Source: Neolentinus lepideus HHB14362 ss-1 (Eukaryota > Basidiomycota > Agaricomycetes > Gloeophyllales > Gloeophyllaceae). Taken from it: a stretch of 61,541 nucleotides of DNA. A program made the translations under genes and the position numbers. The notes below the pieces were generated by a model. The model ran no database searches. It worked only from the letters and a program-made list of their open reading frames with translations, and was not told the DNA's origin. This document shows positions 1 through 14,724 of the stretch, piece after piece (the stretch's first letter is position 1; each line of letters begins with the position of its first letter). The stretch covers positions 268,000 to 329,540 of the forward strand of contig KV425582.1 in NCBI GenBank assembly GCA_001632425.1. The letters run 5' to 3'.

Positions 1-314
1 CGCATTCGAACTATGCAAACTCTGATCTCCGCACTCGTCCATCCGCACTTGTGCCCTAGTAGATCAGCGTACCGCAGGGACTGGCGACGAGTCTAGTCGG
101 TTGGTCGAGATTGATCAAGACTTGCGTGTTCAGCTCCCTGAATACCACCTCACTCCCAAATGAAATACCTCTCTATATATACAACAAAAATCCTCGTGAT
201 ACTGGGGAGACAGGCTGGGCGGAAGAACAGTCAGAAATGCAGCATTAGTATAGAGTCCTTTGGTCAAACTACTATAAATCCTTCAGTCACATAATCACAT
301 GAGACAGGATGCAC
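1..314. other. Region with no recognised gene
   Basis: I see no open frame with family resemblance here. It may hold the 3' end of the kinase gene on the minus strand: its last readable exon ends at a TAA (315-317) that overlaps a good splice donor (GTAAGT), so a further exon could lie in this stretch. Confidence 0.4.
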
Positions 315-1716
315 TTACTCTATCTGTGGCAGCACCCTTTCTGGTTGGTATTCATCGTCGACGTCCAATGCCTCTCGCTGGCGCTTCAACGACGCAATCT
401 TGTGAGGAGCCAGCCTTATGTCCTCAGGAGTCTGCTTTCTGCGCCAACTCCCTGGTGCGGGGTACACAGCCAGATCTTGAGGCCACGGTCGGTGCCAGAG
501 GCCGTACAAGGCAAAGACCGTCAGATGGTGTAGAGCGGAGGATGTGTTGGAGCGAGTGGCGGAACAGTCCGTAGATGTGCGAGTAAGGGGCATCAAGCAA
601 GCTTACATCGACCAGTTTCTGATAGCTTGATACGAGCGCGTTGCGCATCGCTTGCAAAGAGAGGAGCAGTTCTTGGGGCAGGAACTCCTCGTGCCCGAAG
701 CGTTGCATTATATCGCAATATACCTCCTCACGGGAAAGAAACATTAGACGATGTACCTTGAAGTCAGTAGCCCCGCTATGAAAGAGATAACCGGCCATGC
801 CCATGCAATCCGGCCCTTCGATGTGTGTCGTGGCGAACCACATTAAGATCCAGAAAAGAGATTCGACGTCATGGACGAAGTTGTGACGGATTACAGCAGA
901 ATTGGGTCGCAAATGGCCTTCAGCCCGCTTTTGCTGCAACTGCTGCACGGAGTTGCGGGAATCTGTATCCTGTGGCTGGTTAAAGTGACGATAGCCGACC
1001 TGCAGCTCGACAGCCATAAAGATCGCAGTCCCCTGAGTGCCATTATTTCACTTGACTGAGCTGACTCGTGGATGAACACGCCGTTTTTGGATCCCATGAG
1101 CGTCCTCCTACCGTCAAGTCAAATTCCTTTGCATATTCGAGATCTCCCAACATCCCTCTCCCATTGTGAAAGAGGATGTTGCCAGAGCTCACGTCACGGT
1201 GGATCCATGATATCAGGTTCAAGATCTGGAGCGCTGACACAGGCAGTGTATTAGCATGAAGAGCTCGGAGATGATATAAAGGCATCCAACCCAAACGATG
1301 CATCAAGCAGGGCTTGCACAACTAAGTGCAAGTGGTTAAGTTCATGCAATGCAAAGCACACTTCCTTGTACACCACAAAATTTCGCTGTCTCACTGACCC
1401 ATCCTTCTTCCCAGTCGAGTCTCGACTCGTTCTTCTGATGCAGGACGGATGGCTTGTCTGGAAAGGCCTCCCACAAAAGAGTACCCTTATTATCCAAAAC
1501 GAGGCCCTCGCCCTTGAGGGCCAAGATGATCTGTTCGACCTCCTGCTCACCAATGCGGTTCGACGTGTAGCGCTGTAGCCAACAGTCTTTCGGGCCCTCC
1601 AGCATGTCGGGCATCATCATCGCAGCGAATAGTCTGCGCCTGTTGAAGTCGGAGAGTCCGTGCCTAGGCCCTAGCTGCTGTGCGATCTGTTCCACCCGAT
1701 GGCCATACCCGGCCAA
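315..1716 (-). CDS. FunK1-type fungal protein kinase, partial or decayed
   Basis: Minus-strand exons carry the core of a FunK1 kinase, a protein-kinase-like family expanded in basidiomycetes. The catalytic loop HRDVSSGNIL lies near 1190, followed by GMLGDLEYAKEF in the place of the DFG segment, then GTAIFMAVELQ near 1020, the family's activation-segment signature. The HNFVHDVESLFWILMW helix follows near 870. The C-terminal tail DDEYQPERVLPQ ends near 317. The N-terminal half is short for the family: no ATG opens the first readable frame, which follows a stop near 1775. The frame also changes between about 1250 and 1320, just before the catalytic loop, with no clean GT-AG intron that repairs it. 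It is therefore either a truncated gene or a pseudogene. Substrates of FunK1 kinases are unknown. The kinesin gene starts divergently 137 bp away. Confidence 0.6.
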
Positions 1717-1852
1717 ATTCGCTGATGGAGGCGCGACGCGGTCACATGTGTAGTTGGCACACGATCATGTGATACGACGCGTTTCGAACTCCGACACATA
1801 TTGAACACGCCGTTTCCACATTCCACATTTATCTTTGTCACCGACATCCGCA

Positions 1853-4800
1853 ATGGCAAGCAAAGCAAAGCCAGCGATCTCAACGCGCTCATCAACTCGC
1901 ACCAAACCCACGACACAACCCACAACCACGACAGCAGCTCGAATAACACGTGCTGCCGCTACAAAGTCGACCGCGCCAGCACCATCAACGACTACAAAGA
2001 AGGTGACCGCTGCTAGGAAGCCATTACTGAACAGGAATGCTTCGCCCGAAATCACGCCTGCAGTCGCAAAGAAACCAGCAGCTAAAACGTCGAAGTTGGT
2101 GGCAAGCAACAGTGTCTCTTCCAATAGTGGATCGGATGCAGACAAAGAGCCAATAAGGGTGCGTGTTGCAGCCATCGCATTAGAATAGACTATTGACGAT
2201 CTTGTAGGCATATCTCCGCATCCGTCCCCACTTGGGCGACGACTCGCCCACCTCGTCCCCTTACCTCGAGCCCCTCTCTGACACCGCCGTGCGCATGACC
2301 GACCCCTCCCAACCCTCCCAAGATAATCAACTCCACCGCGTCCGCTTATCCGCCGCTGCACCTTCCTCCATTTACACCTTCTCCCACGTCTTCCCTACGA
2401 GCACCCCGCAGTCCGAGTTTTTCACACAGACGACGTTGCCGTTAGTACAGGACTTGCTGGACGGGCAGAACGGCTTGTTGTTTGCGTATGGAGTGACGAA
2501 CTCGGGCAAGACGTACACGGTACAAGGAGGGAATGAGGAAGGGGGCGCAGGAATTTTGCCTCGGACACTAGATGTTATTTTCAACAGTATAGAGGGATTG
2601 CACGCTAAGCATCGGGTGAGTAATGTAGTTGGCTGTAGCAATGTCATAAGCTGATAATTTCTCCAGTACCGCCCGGTCCGCCTGCAAGGCATCGAAGAAG
2701 CCGACCTGTCATCCACTCCCCACTCTACGCCTGCGCCGCCAAATGAACCTGCCCTTGCCGACGTCCTCGCCGCACATGTCGAAGACCCCACAGAATTGGA
2801 CATCGACCCTACTGTACTTAAACTCGACCGCAACTACGAATACTCCGTCTGGCTGTCCTACACCGAGGTGTACAACGAAAAGGTGTACGACCTCCTGCAC
2901 ACGGTCAACTGCTCGAGTGAAGGAAGTAAGACTATTCGCCCATCGTTCGTACCTGCACTCGCAAATGGCGGAGGAGGGAATACAAATTCTTTACTGCTGA
3001 CGCGGAAAGCACTGCCTGTCAAGCCATCGCCAGCTAGTGACTCCGGGGATACGATCAGTCAGGGGAAGTACGTTGCTGGCCTACGACAGATACAGGTGAA
3101 TTCTGCCGCTGAGGCGAAGGCACTAGTGAAACTGGGTCAGCTCCACCGCCGGGTCTTTGGTACCCTCGCGAATAGCCAGAGCAGCAGGAGTCACGGCATG
3201 GTGACTATCAAGATCTTAAGGAACCACCGAGGCGAACGCAATGACCCTACTGCCTACCAAACCTCCCGCCTCACCCTTGTTGATCTTGCCGGCTCCGAGC
3301 GCACCAAGTACACCCACACGACCGGCGACCGCCTCAAAGAAGCCGGCAACATTAACAAATCGCTCATGGTCCTAGGGCAATGTATGCAGGTCCTCCGTGC
3401 CAACCAGCGACGGGTCGCCCAAACCCTGCAAGCAGCCGGGAGGAGCGACACGCGTGACACCAAGCGCGCCATGGCAGTGGTGCCCTTCAGGCATAGTAAG
3501 CTCACGGAGATACTGATGGACTACTTTGTGGGCGAGGGGAAGGCGGTGATGATTGTGAATGTGAACCCATATGACACGGGGTATGACGAGAACTCGCATG
3601 TCATGAAGTTTGCGGCAGCGGCAAGGGAGGTGTGTACGAACCCGGTGCCTGCCCCTCTGCATAGGGCGCCATCGCCGATGAAGAGGAGCCAACAGAAGCC
3701 TACCCAGACTAGACCAGGGCTGCATGGTATTGGGTTCGCGCCAAACCGGAGGAAGGTCACTTTATCTTCAGTTGGTGTGGATAGGAAGGTTAGCAAGACG
3801 CAGTTGGAAATTGTCGAAGGTGCGTGGTCTGTTCAGTAAAAGACTAGCACTATGCTCACTTGGCCATACAGAGGATGAAGAGGTCGGTGAACCCGGGGAG
3901 GACGAGGAGGAAGAGCCTCTCGATCCCATGGTCGATGCTCTTTTCGAAGAGATCGACATTCTGCGCTTGCAGGTACGTAGCGGCCGCTGTTAACAGGACT
4001 GCTCAGCGCTCACCTCCGCACCTCTAGCTCGTGGAGGCCCACCTGCGATGTGCCATGATAGAGGCCGAAACGCGGGAAGAAGTCATGAAGGAGATGGACG
4101 AGAGGATGCGGGATATGGAGCAGATGTTCACGAGGCGGTTGATGAATGAGGTGAACAATTCTTCTTTGATTTCGAGATGATAGACGTGTGACTATTGACA
4201 AGATTGCGCGCAATGAGATGAAGACCGATGCGAAGATCGACATGCTGCATCGTGCTGGTGCATTTGGGAAGGCTCCTCAACCTCAGTCGAGTCAGTCTAA
4301 GCGAGAGGAAGTAGGGGACAGCGAAGGAGGTACGAGCGAGATGGACGATGTTGAGAACAGTCTAGTGAGAGGAAGCGCATCAACTGTCCGATGTGCCTTT
4401 GACTCATGTTCTATAAACTTAGTGTGTGGACGAGGACGATGTCGAGCCTGCATCTTCTGCACCTTCTCATTCATCTTCGGCTGCCTTATCCTCTCCCCTG
4501 GGACGGAAAGCTGCCGGCAAACGCAAGCAATCAGTGCCTATCGTCCAACACGTTCCCGATGGTCCAGAAGCCCTCCCACTTCCGTCGGAGGACGAGGACG
4601 GTGCCACTGAAGTCACAGAAGACATATCCGAAGCAGGAGACGACGAAGAGGAAGAGGATGAAACGATGGAGGATGACGACGAAGAGCACACGGAGAATAA
4701 CGACGACGATGAGGATTGGGCGCCCAAAACGGTCAAGGAAGCACCCCGCAAGGCAAGGAAATCGGCGGAGTCCTCAACTTCCCAGTCAATCGGGGCCCCC

Positions 4801-5243
4801 ACGAGGAAGGTACTCAGAATGTCGGATTTTGACGAATCCAGCTCTGAGGATGAGATATCGATGTTGCCAAGGTCTCCGACAAAGAAAGGTGGACGAGCAC
4901 TTAGGGCGAAGCCTAGAGTCGTGTTGTCTGATGACGAAGAGGATGAAGAGATCGCGTTGCCCACGCCTCGTCAGCCAAAGAAATCTACCGGGCTGGAGAG
5001 TAAGCTGAAGAGTGTGTCATTGTACGATGACGAGAGCGATAAGGACGAGGTTGTGCCTGTTGAGGGAGGTAAGAAGAAGAAAAGGTGAGCCAATTCTTTA
5101 GACTGCTACACTTGTCTCGTTATTCACGTGAGGGTAGGATACTCAACAGGAAAGCTGTAGTGACTGAGGACCAGATCGAGAAGATGTCGAATGAGCAGAC
5201 GGGAACGAGGCCCGTAAGAAGGGTTACCCGGGGTATCAGATGA
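1853..5243 (+). CDS. Kinesin motor protein, kinesin-6-like
   Basis: An ATP-driven microtubule motor of about 1,000 residues in eight exons. Exon 1 (1853-2158) is a basic Ser/Thr/Ala-rich head. The motor begins in exon 2 (2208-2615) with AYLRIRPHLGDD and carries the P-loop GVTNSGKT. Exon 3 (from 2667) has the switch I SRSHG, switch II VDLAGSER and the NINKSLMVLGQC and FRHSKLTEIL helices. The P-loop form GVTNSGKT (rather than GQTGSGKT) and long insertions in the motor are typical of kinesin-6 (MKLP/KIF20), which acts at the spindle midzone and in cytokinesis. A short coiled-coil-like stretch (VEAHLRCAMIEAETREE) follows near 4030-4150. A strongly acidic Ser-rich tail is then interrupted by KKKKR and ends RRVTRGIR. 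The start is the first in-frame ATG. It converges on the methyltransferase gene, 155 bp apart. Confidence 0.9.
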
Positions 5244-5398
5244 AGCGTGTGGTATAGTGGCATCCGGCCTGTGGAATATATGCTCTGGATCTTTTCGCAC
5301 CCTTCTCCGCTATGTAGTTGTGTCGCTGTGAAGAATATTTGATACTGTTATCGTTGCTTTTGTCCAAGTGCGAACACTTCGAGATATGAAAGGGCATT

Positions 5399-6406
5399 TT
5401 ATTGGACAGGAGGCCCATGACTGAATTTCACAACGAATAGATGCTCTCCTCCTGCACGTCGCTGGATGACAACCTGGTGATGCAATGTAGTTCCGTTCGG
5501 CTGGGGGGGTGATTTGATGAGTGGACTCTCCTCACCTCGCTCTTCAGGCCATATCCTTCGAGCATCTTCTTTCGTATGCTTAATATGTCGTTCTGCTTGA
5601 CCGCTACCAGATAAAAGCAGCCGTTCGATGACAGCAAAGACTTGGAATTGGATTCGACGGTGAGTGGAATCGTATACCATATGACATGACCTCACCTCCA
5701 CCATCCCCAGTAATTGGTTGGTGACTTGCATCCCATTCTTTCCCCCTGCCCACGCACCTTGGATGTCTGCGCTGTTCTGCGCTTCCGCAGCTTCTTCGTC
5801 GATTGTGGGGACGTAAGGTGGGTTGAAGAGTAAGACATCGACCGACTTCCTTAGTCGACTGTGCAGTGGGTGGGCGAAGGATGTAAGTACTACGTCCAGT
5901 TCTATCTAGAGCACAACGCAAGAACTGAGCATGTATTCTCCTGGCTTTAGTTTTCATTTGGTCCATACGAACCTTATTTTGCTTCCCTGTTGACACCGTA
6001 CATTTGGTAGCGTGCGGATTGATATCCGTGCAAAGATATACTGTACATACTTATAAAGCATTCACAACATCACAGCTGAACCACCACTCACGCGAGGACG
6101 TGCAACCGAGTAAGGCGCCTAGAAAAGAAGAGGCGCAACCAGAGCCAGAGCTACCGCATGATCATGCAGTCTCTGGCTTTCGGGAGGAAATGAAATGCTA
6201 ACCCAATCTCGAGGCAGATTCTAGGCCGAAGGCTTTTCAGATATTCTACATCCTGTTCTAAGGCATCTAGCAGAATAAACGTGTCCTCTGTAATGTTCAT
6301 TATGATCAGAGAATATTCTTGGATATCCGGATAGCACACCTGCAGGCTCGTAGACATGCTCATAATCTTGACGGGTTAGATGGGAGAGATCCGGTGTAGG
6401 AATCAT
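5399..6406 (-). CDS. MTQ2: eRF1 glutamine N5-methyltransferase (N6AMT1/HemK2 family)
   Basis: An S-adenosylmethionine methyltransferase of about 220 residues in seven exons, close to the usual length. The N-terminus MIPTPDLSHLTRQDYEHVY runs across an intron into EPAEDTFILLDALEQD, a signature of the family. The SAM-binding motif LEIGSGSGC is assembled from two exons, and YLCTDINPHAT supplies the ribose-binding Asp. The catalytic NPPY lies at about 5813-5824. The C-terminus QRRAGGEHLFVVKF is also conserved. In yeast, Mtq2 with Trm112 methylates the GGQ glutamine of release factor eRF1; I infer the same role here. The ATG at 6404-6406 is chosen because the family starts at this residue. The gene shares a 196-bp divergent promoter with RINT1. 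Confidence 0.93.
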
Positions 6407-6602
6407 GGACAACTAAATACAGTCTGATTTCCGGATATCTCTGCAAGCGCCGAAGCTTTTCACTTACAGTAACATCCGGAAGGTGAACTACACGAATAAA
6501 ACATGCGCGCGTTGTCTGAAAGATTCAAAGGCCGAGATTTGTCAGATGTGGCTGAAGAGGCTTTAGCGTGCCCGCTCCACGCGTTTTACTGCTCACACCG
6601 TA
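6407..6602. promoter_or_regulatory. Shared divergent promoter of MTQ2 and RINT1
   Basis: These 196 bp separate the start codons of two divergently transcribed genes, so they must hold both core promoters and 5' leaders. I saw no clear TATA box. Confidence 0.6.
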
Positions 6603-9600
6603 ATGGCATCAGCAGACATCACTAGATATCTGTCTCCTCCGGACCGACAAGCTGCAGTATCTGGGGCGACCGCATTCCTTGACTCGAAGTTTGCTACGTG
6701 GAACGATGTCCAAGCGTCTGACGAGCTAGAGGCTCTGGTCGATGAGAGTCGTGGTATCAGCAAAGAGCTACAGTCCAGAGTGCGTTCCACGAGGGCACAG
6801 ACATTACATCTCTAGTCTCAGACATATGTCATAGCTCAGCTCTCTGTCTCTGAAGCAAATGTCCAAGAACGCATAACGGAGACGCGCTCGTCGGCAGAGG
6901 CGCATTTACACAAGGCGCAGGAGCTGTCGTTACTTCGACATTCGCTAGCTGATGAGTTGTCGTACTTGTCTAATGAGCTTGTATCGGCTCTATCAGATGA
7001 AGCAAAACAGCCAACTTTGCTGGAGGAGATTGAGACCCTTCATCGTAGTTTGAAGGAGGTTGAGACGGTCAAGAGCTACGTGCAAGTCATTGAACGCGGC
7101 CTACGGCTAAGGTATGCAAAAATTTGAATAAGGAACTATTTGAGATCGATATACTCTTTCTAGCGAGGCTTCGGTGCAGGAAGTCACGTCTGCACCGTCA
7201 CATACCTCCATCTCTCGATCCTCTCTTAGCGAATATCAGAAGCTACAAGAATTTGTGGCATCCATCTCCGATGTCTGCAGCGTCGTTGAGGACGGCACTG
7301 GTTCTCAAGACGTGCGTCTGGTGAGCTACGTGGAGTCCATCCGAGAGAACACCTGGAGCAGTATCAAAAATGCATTATTCGCGTGAGTAGTCTCTAATCG
7401 TGTCAGAGAGAAAACTTGCCAAATTCGCTCGCCACAGACCTCTGCTTACCGCTTCTGAGGCTCTCCGATGGCCTATGCGAGTCGACTATGCCGCGGCAAG
7501 CCCCAAGGACAGAAGCAACTTCGAGAGCTCGTTCCTGAATCTTCTGACCCTCCAATCCATGTGGGTGACTGGTATCTCCGTCCTTCGTATCTGAATCTCA
7601 TTCTCATTGATTCATTCCTATATTGTTCGTGGAAACGATACAGCGGGGAGGAATTACATCATCGGTCTCCTTTGCCTGCAAACTCCCGAGCAGGTCTATA
7701 TCCCATCCAAGCCCTGGTACAGCCCGTATCACTTCGATTCAGATACCACTTTGAATCGTCACGGCAAACGAATAGGTTAGACAAGGTTAGTGACGTGCAA
7801 TACTTACATCATTGGAATATAACCTACTAACTAGTCTACCCACATCATCTCTACAGCCTGAGTGGTACTTTGCCCACGTCCTTAACGTCACAACTGAACA
7901 ACGCTCGTTTATTGACGTCGTAGTTCAACATTTAATCGACTCCACTACCTACAAGGGTATAAACGCATGGCGTGAACTTGTCCTGCTCCTCCTCGCTTTG
8001 CCCACCCGCAAGCTCCTCCGCACCATACCGTCGCTACTCGCGCATCCGTCGCTACTGGCACATACGATATACCAGGCGCTGGCATTCGATGCAGCGCTGA
8101 GGGAGGCAGGGTTCGGACTTGCTGGAACGACTGCAAGTAAGAAGTTCCAGACAACACAGAAACCGAGTGGTGCGCAGGCTGAGGAGGACCACTGGCCCGG
8201 GGTTAGTGATCTAATCCTCGGAAGGAGCGAGTGGTTTGAGGCATGGTTGGAAGGAGAGAGGAAGTGTAAGTCATCCATTTGGAGGCGTGCTTTGCAGTAT
8301 TTAGATAACATTTTATCCAGTTGCAGAGGACCAGTACAACGAGTTCATCAGTTCATCAGACGCATGGCTTATTTCTGACGATGATGGAGACGAGGATGGG
8401 CCTATTGATCGATCATTACGTCCGACTAACTCGGCTAGGAGGATAAAAGCATTGATAGAGCAAGTTACAGGTATGCTTTGGTCGATATCTGCAGGTCGAT
8501 TCAACCTTACACATGCTCTCTAACTAGATCGCTATGCTCCTTTACCCTCTAGCACCCACCGCTTTGCTTTCCTCGTCTCCATCCAGCTCCCTCTCCTTTC
8601 GACTTACCACTCGCGAATCTCAGCTTCGCTAGACGCCTTTGAGACTCTGTCCTCTGCCTTCGTGCGGGCTGTCCCCGGTGCCATTACTGTTGGCGGCGGT
8701 GACACGGGAACGGGGGTCAGCATTGGTGACACGAGAAGGCTGACGAACGGGCCGGAGGGGACGCTGCGGCTCGTCAAGGCGCTTGTGAGTGCACGATACG
8801 TGGAGAAAACGATTGTGGACTGGGGAGAGGATACGACCTTCTTGGAGCTGTGGACGGAGATCAACCGGCAGGAACATCTCCGCAAGGCCGCAAAATCGAA
8901 TCTGTTATTGCCGACCGTGGAGTACCGGCCCACAAATGCACCTGACGGGACAGTCTTTGACGAACTAGTGGCGCAGTACCGCAGGCTAGGCAACAGGGCC
9001 GAGGATATGGTCGCTCAGCAGGTGTTCGGTGAGGTGGAGAGTGGGCTGAAGGCACATTGGACGATGATGGCTTCGTGAGTGATTGTGTTCTCTCCCTATG
9101 AGTCTGTCTTCACTCCTTTCCTCTAGGCCCGATCCCAATATTGAGTTCCCGGATGGTGTCACAGTTGCGCCCACTCTTCTCGGCCCGGTAGCTTTGTTAT
9201 CTTCGCACCTTAGATTCCTCCAGACGTCGCTGCCAGAGACGACGTACACGGTTCTCTACAGACGCATCGCGTCCCGGCTCTGCACGCATATATTACAGCG
9301 CGCTGTGTTGTACCGCGGACGTCGGAGGTTGACGCTGCAAGAGGGTCAGGCTGTGCAAAGAGAGTGCGGCCTGTGGATCGACGCATGTCAGCTTGGGTCG
9401 GTTGCTCGGTCAAGGGTCGAGGCGCCGTGGAGGAAGCTCATTATGGCGGCGAGGGTGGTAGGTGCGGAAGGGGAGCGGTGGGACCGGGTATGTGATGCTA
9501 CATTTGGAACCAAAGGGCAGTCGGACTGGGAGGAGGTCATGACGGAGACATTGGGGTATTGTGAGCTAGCAAGGGAGGAGGTGATGCAGATTCTGCGTAT

Positions 9601-9622
9601 GAGGGAGGATTTTGCTCAGTAA
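6603..9622 (+). CDS. RINT1: RINT1/Tip20 family vesicle-tethering protein
   Basis: A subunit of the Dsl1/NRZ complex that tethers COPI vesicles returning from the Golgi to the endoplasmic reticulum. The protein is about 850 residues, in roughly nine exons with introns near 50-70 nt. The N-terminus (MASADITRYLSPPDRQ) leads into a long helical stretch. The most diagnostic segment is in the middle: LYPIQALVQPVSLRFRYHF, then RQTNRLDK, then PEWYFAHVLNVT across an intron, the known core of the RINT1/TIP20 domain. The acidic FAEDQYNEFISS segment and a helical C-terminus ending ILRMREDFAQ follow. The ATG at 6603 opens the longest consistent model. I place it in the family with high confidence; whether it is closer to metazoan RINT1 or yeast Tip20 I cannot say. 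Confidence 0.88.
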
Positions 9623-9836
9623 GGACCGCAGCTGAGTTCTTCACGGTTTGTCGTACTTTCAGCGGTATTACTGTCGCCTCTCAGCCGTGTCAGCATGCTC
9701 TGTACATCAGGACCTGGGCTTCACGTATGCGAGTCGATTCAGTCCATTAATGGATACAGAGATACACTAATACATCACAGTGCAAGGTACATAACAATAC
9801 AGAATCCAAAACAAGCTTCAGACTTCACCGCGGCCT

Positions 9837-12583
<2,747 letters not shown>

Positions 12584-14724
12584 GGTCGGTGTAGGAGGGT
12601 GGTGATGGTCGCGTCGTAAAAATGTAATTAGTGGTCGACGCGTCGACGTTGCGCGAATGAGCCTGCCCTACACCTTACGTAACCCTACTTCGGCGCTTAA
12701 ATTCCTCAGTGTATACAACCTACATGCATCATTACTCTTCGCCTGCTATGGAACTGCGCGCAACCCACTACAGATTGTGATGGAAGAATATTCACGATTG
12801 TCCCTGCCAGGCTACCTTCATGTCTAATTTCGGGACGCGACGGCCGCTCCATACCCTCGAGAACTGATTCGGTACTGGCCTCTCCTGAACGCGAACTTGC
12901 AGTCGGCTATGGCAGTTTTATTTCGGTATGGGCTGTGCCTGCTATGCCTTCCCTGAAGCCACCTCATGTCTAGGATATTTTGGTCGATCTGTCTACTATG
13001 GATTCGACCGTGCTTGATGCGTATATCCCCTCCGATCAACATATCACATTTATTGTTGACAAACGTGCGAGGAGCGCTTATTATCGTCGGATCGTTTGGC
13101 CGTTCATGGGTCTTGTGCTGCTCCCAAAAGACTTGCAACGATCTCGGTTCCGAAATTAGATGCACAGGATTACATTCCAGATCGCTTCTCTCTATGCTCC
13201 GACCTACACTTTCATGGGCGTCATTACTTTGAAACTGGTTGTCCTCTATGTTCCGGTAACGCTTGGGACGTCGGTGCCGCGCGTTTCTATGCGTTCAGTT
13301 CTAGGTTGCCAATGGTGTCGTTATTGTCTGACATGTCCTACATTTGGCACTCTTGTTGGAGCCCGGGCAGGGAGACTATCACAAGTGAGTGTGATATTTT
13401 GTTTGTCAGCATGAGTATCCAAAAATACTGAACACGCTAACCCTCAAACCTTTGTATTGCACTCGGGGTCCAGTGCCATAATCTCGGATCGTAGCCAACT
13501 TTGTTCCTCGAACAAAGCACACGACGGTCGCCACTCAACCCAATCAAACCATGTCCCCATGCGCGGGACTGGATGACGCGGCAATGCACCAGACAATTAA
13601 TCATGCCGCCTTCTGGGCTCCCACTATTCAAGGACTTCTTCATCTCAGCGCGGTAGGATCTCGGGCCTTGAAGCTTGTTTTCCCTCATGAATCCTGGCCC
13701 CTGGCGACTGCGTGCATGTTTAGCATGCGAGCGGCACGGGCCAGTGTTCTACGCTTGGGATACAAACTTTGTGCGCCCAATTGAGAAGCGTGCTTCTCTC
13801 TTGCCTGGACCGGAGGATGCTCGAAGCTTTGCAGGGCAGGGCTGATTGGATGTCCCGTCAATGGTTCTGTCTTCTATCTTCCTTTACGTCTCGAAAGCCC
13901 TGGCTCGTGCAACCTTCGATATTTAATATTCAGGCTTGACATCAGCCCAACCCTGCAGTGAGTGGCCTGACTTTCTCCGATAATGTAGTGGGTTACGTGA
14001 GAGTATTTGGACGTCCTGTGATGCTTTCTATTGGCGCATGCGGCCATCGCCTGTCACAGGTCGTTATTCCGGGCTCGGCGTCGCCATTGGTTGAATGCCA
14101 CAGAACATTCGAGCGCCTTCCGACCGACGCGGATGGACGGACTATAGCCTTCAAGGACGCGGGAGTGGAGCGTCGCCGTGGCCGCTCCACACAACGCGAC
14201 CTGCCCGAACCCCGACGGACAGGCACAAGAAGCGCAGATGGTACTTCGGCCGATCTGTGAAATCCGGCTAGCTATGGATACAGGGGAAAAAGGGTAAGGA
14301 AAATACCATATGCATTCGGCGATAGCACCGTAGTATAATGAATTGCAGATGGTAGTACAGTGACGGGAAGGATATAGCAACTAATCACAACACTAACACC
14401 GATAACTACGAGTAAAGAATATATTCAAACAAATCCAGACAGATCACACTGTTAGAAAGCGGAAATGGGGGAAGGGGCCGAGGGGTTGTTTAAAAGACTG
14501 TACGAGTGCAGAACATCTCCACGATCTCGAAAAGAGATCGCGACGAAACGAGCAGAATCCGAGATAGGGGTGCCTCCATGAGCAGGAGCGGAGGCCTTTG
14601 GAAGACATGAGTCCAATTAGCGTTCAAGGCAGTTATCTATGACGACGGCCCTCGAGTTTAGGAGACATTAATGACAAGGCACAAGGCACACACCTGCTGA
14701 AGCCCGAGTCTATCGTCAAACCGA
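12584..14724. other. Gene-poor interval, nothing recognised
   Basis: About 2.1 kb between the MCM3 start and the peptide-precursor gene. Several frames of 60-115 codons are open on both strands, but none shows a conserved motif, signal peptide or convincing exon chain. The first 100-150 bp must contain the MCM3 promoter. Confidence 0.5.
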
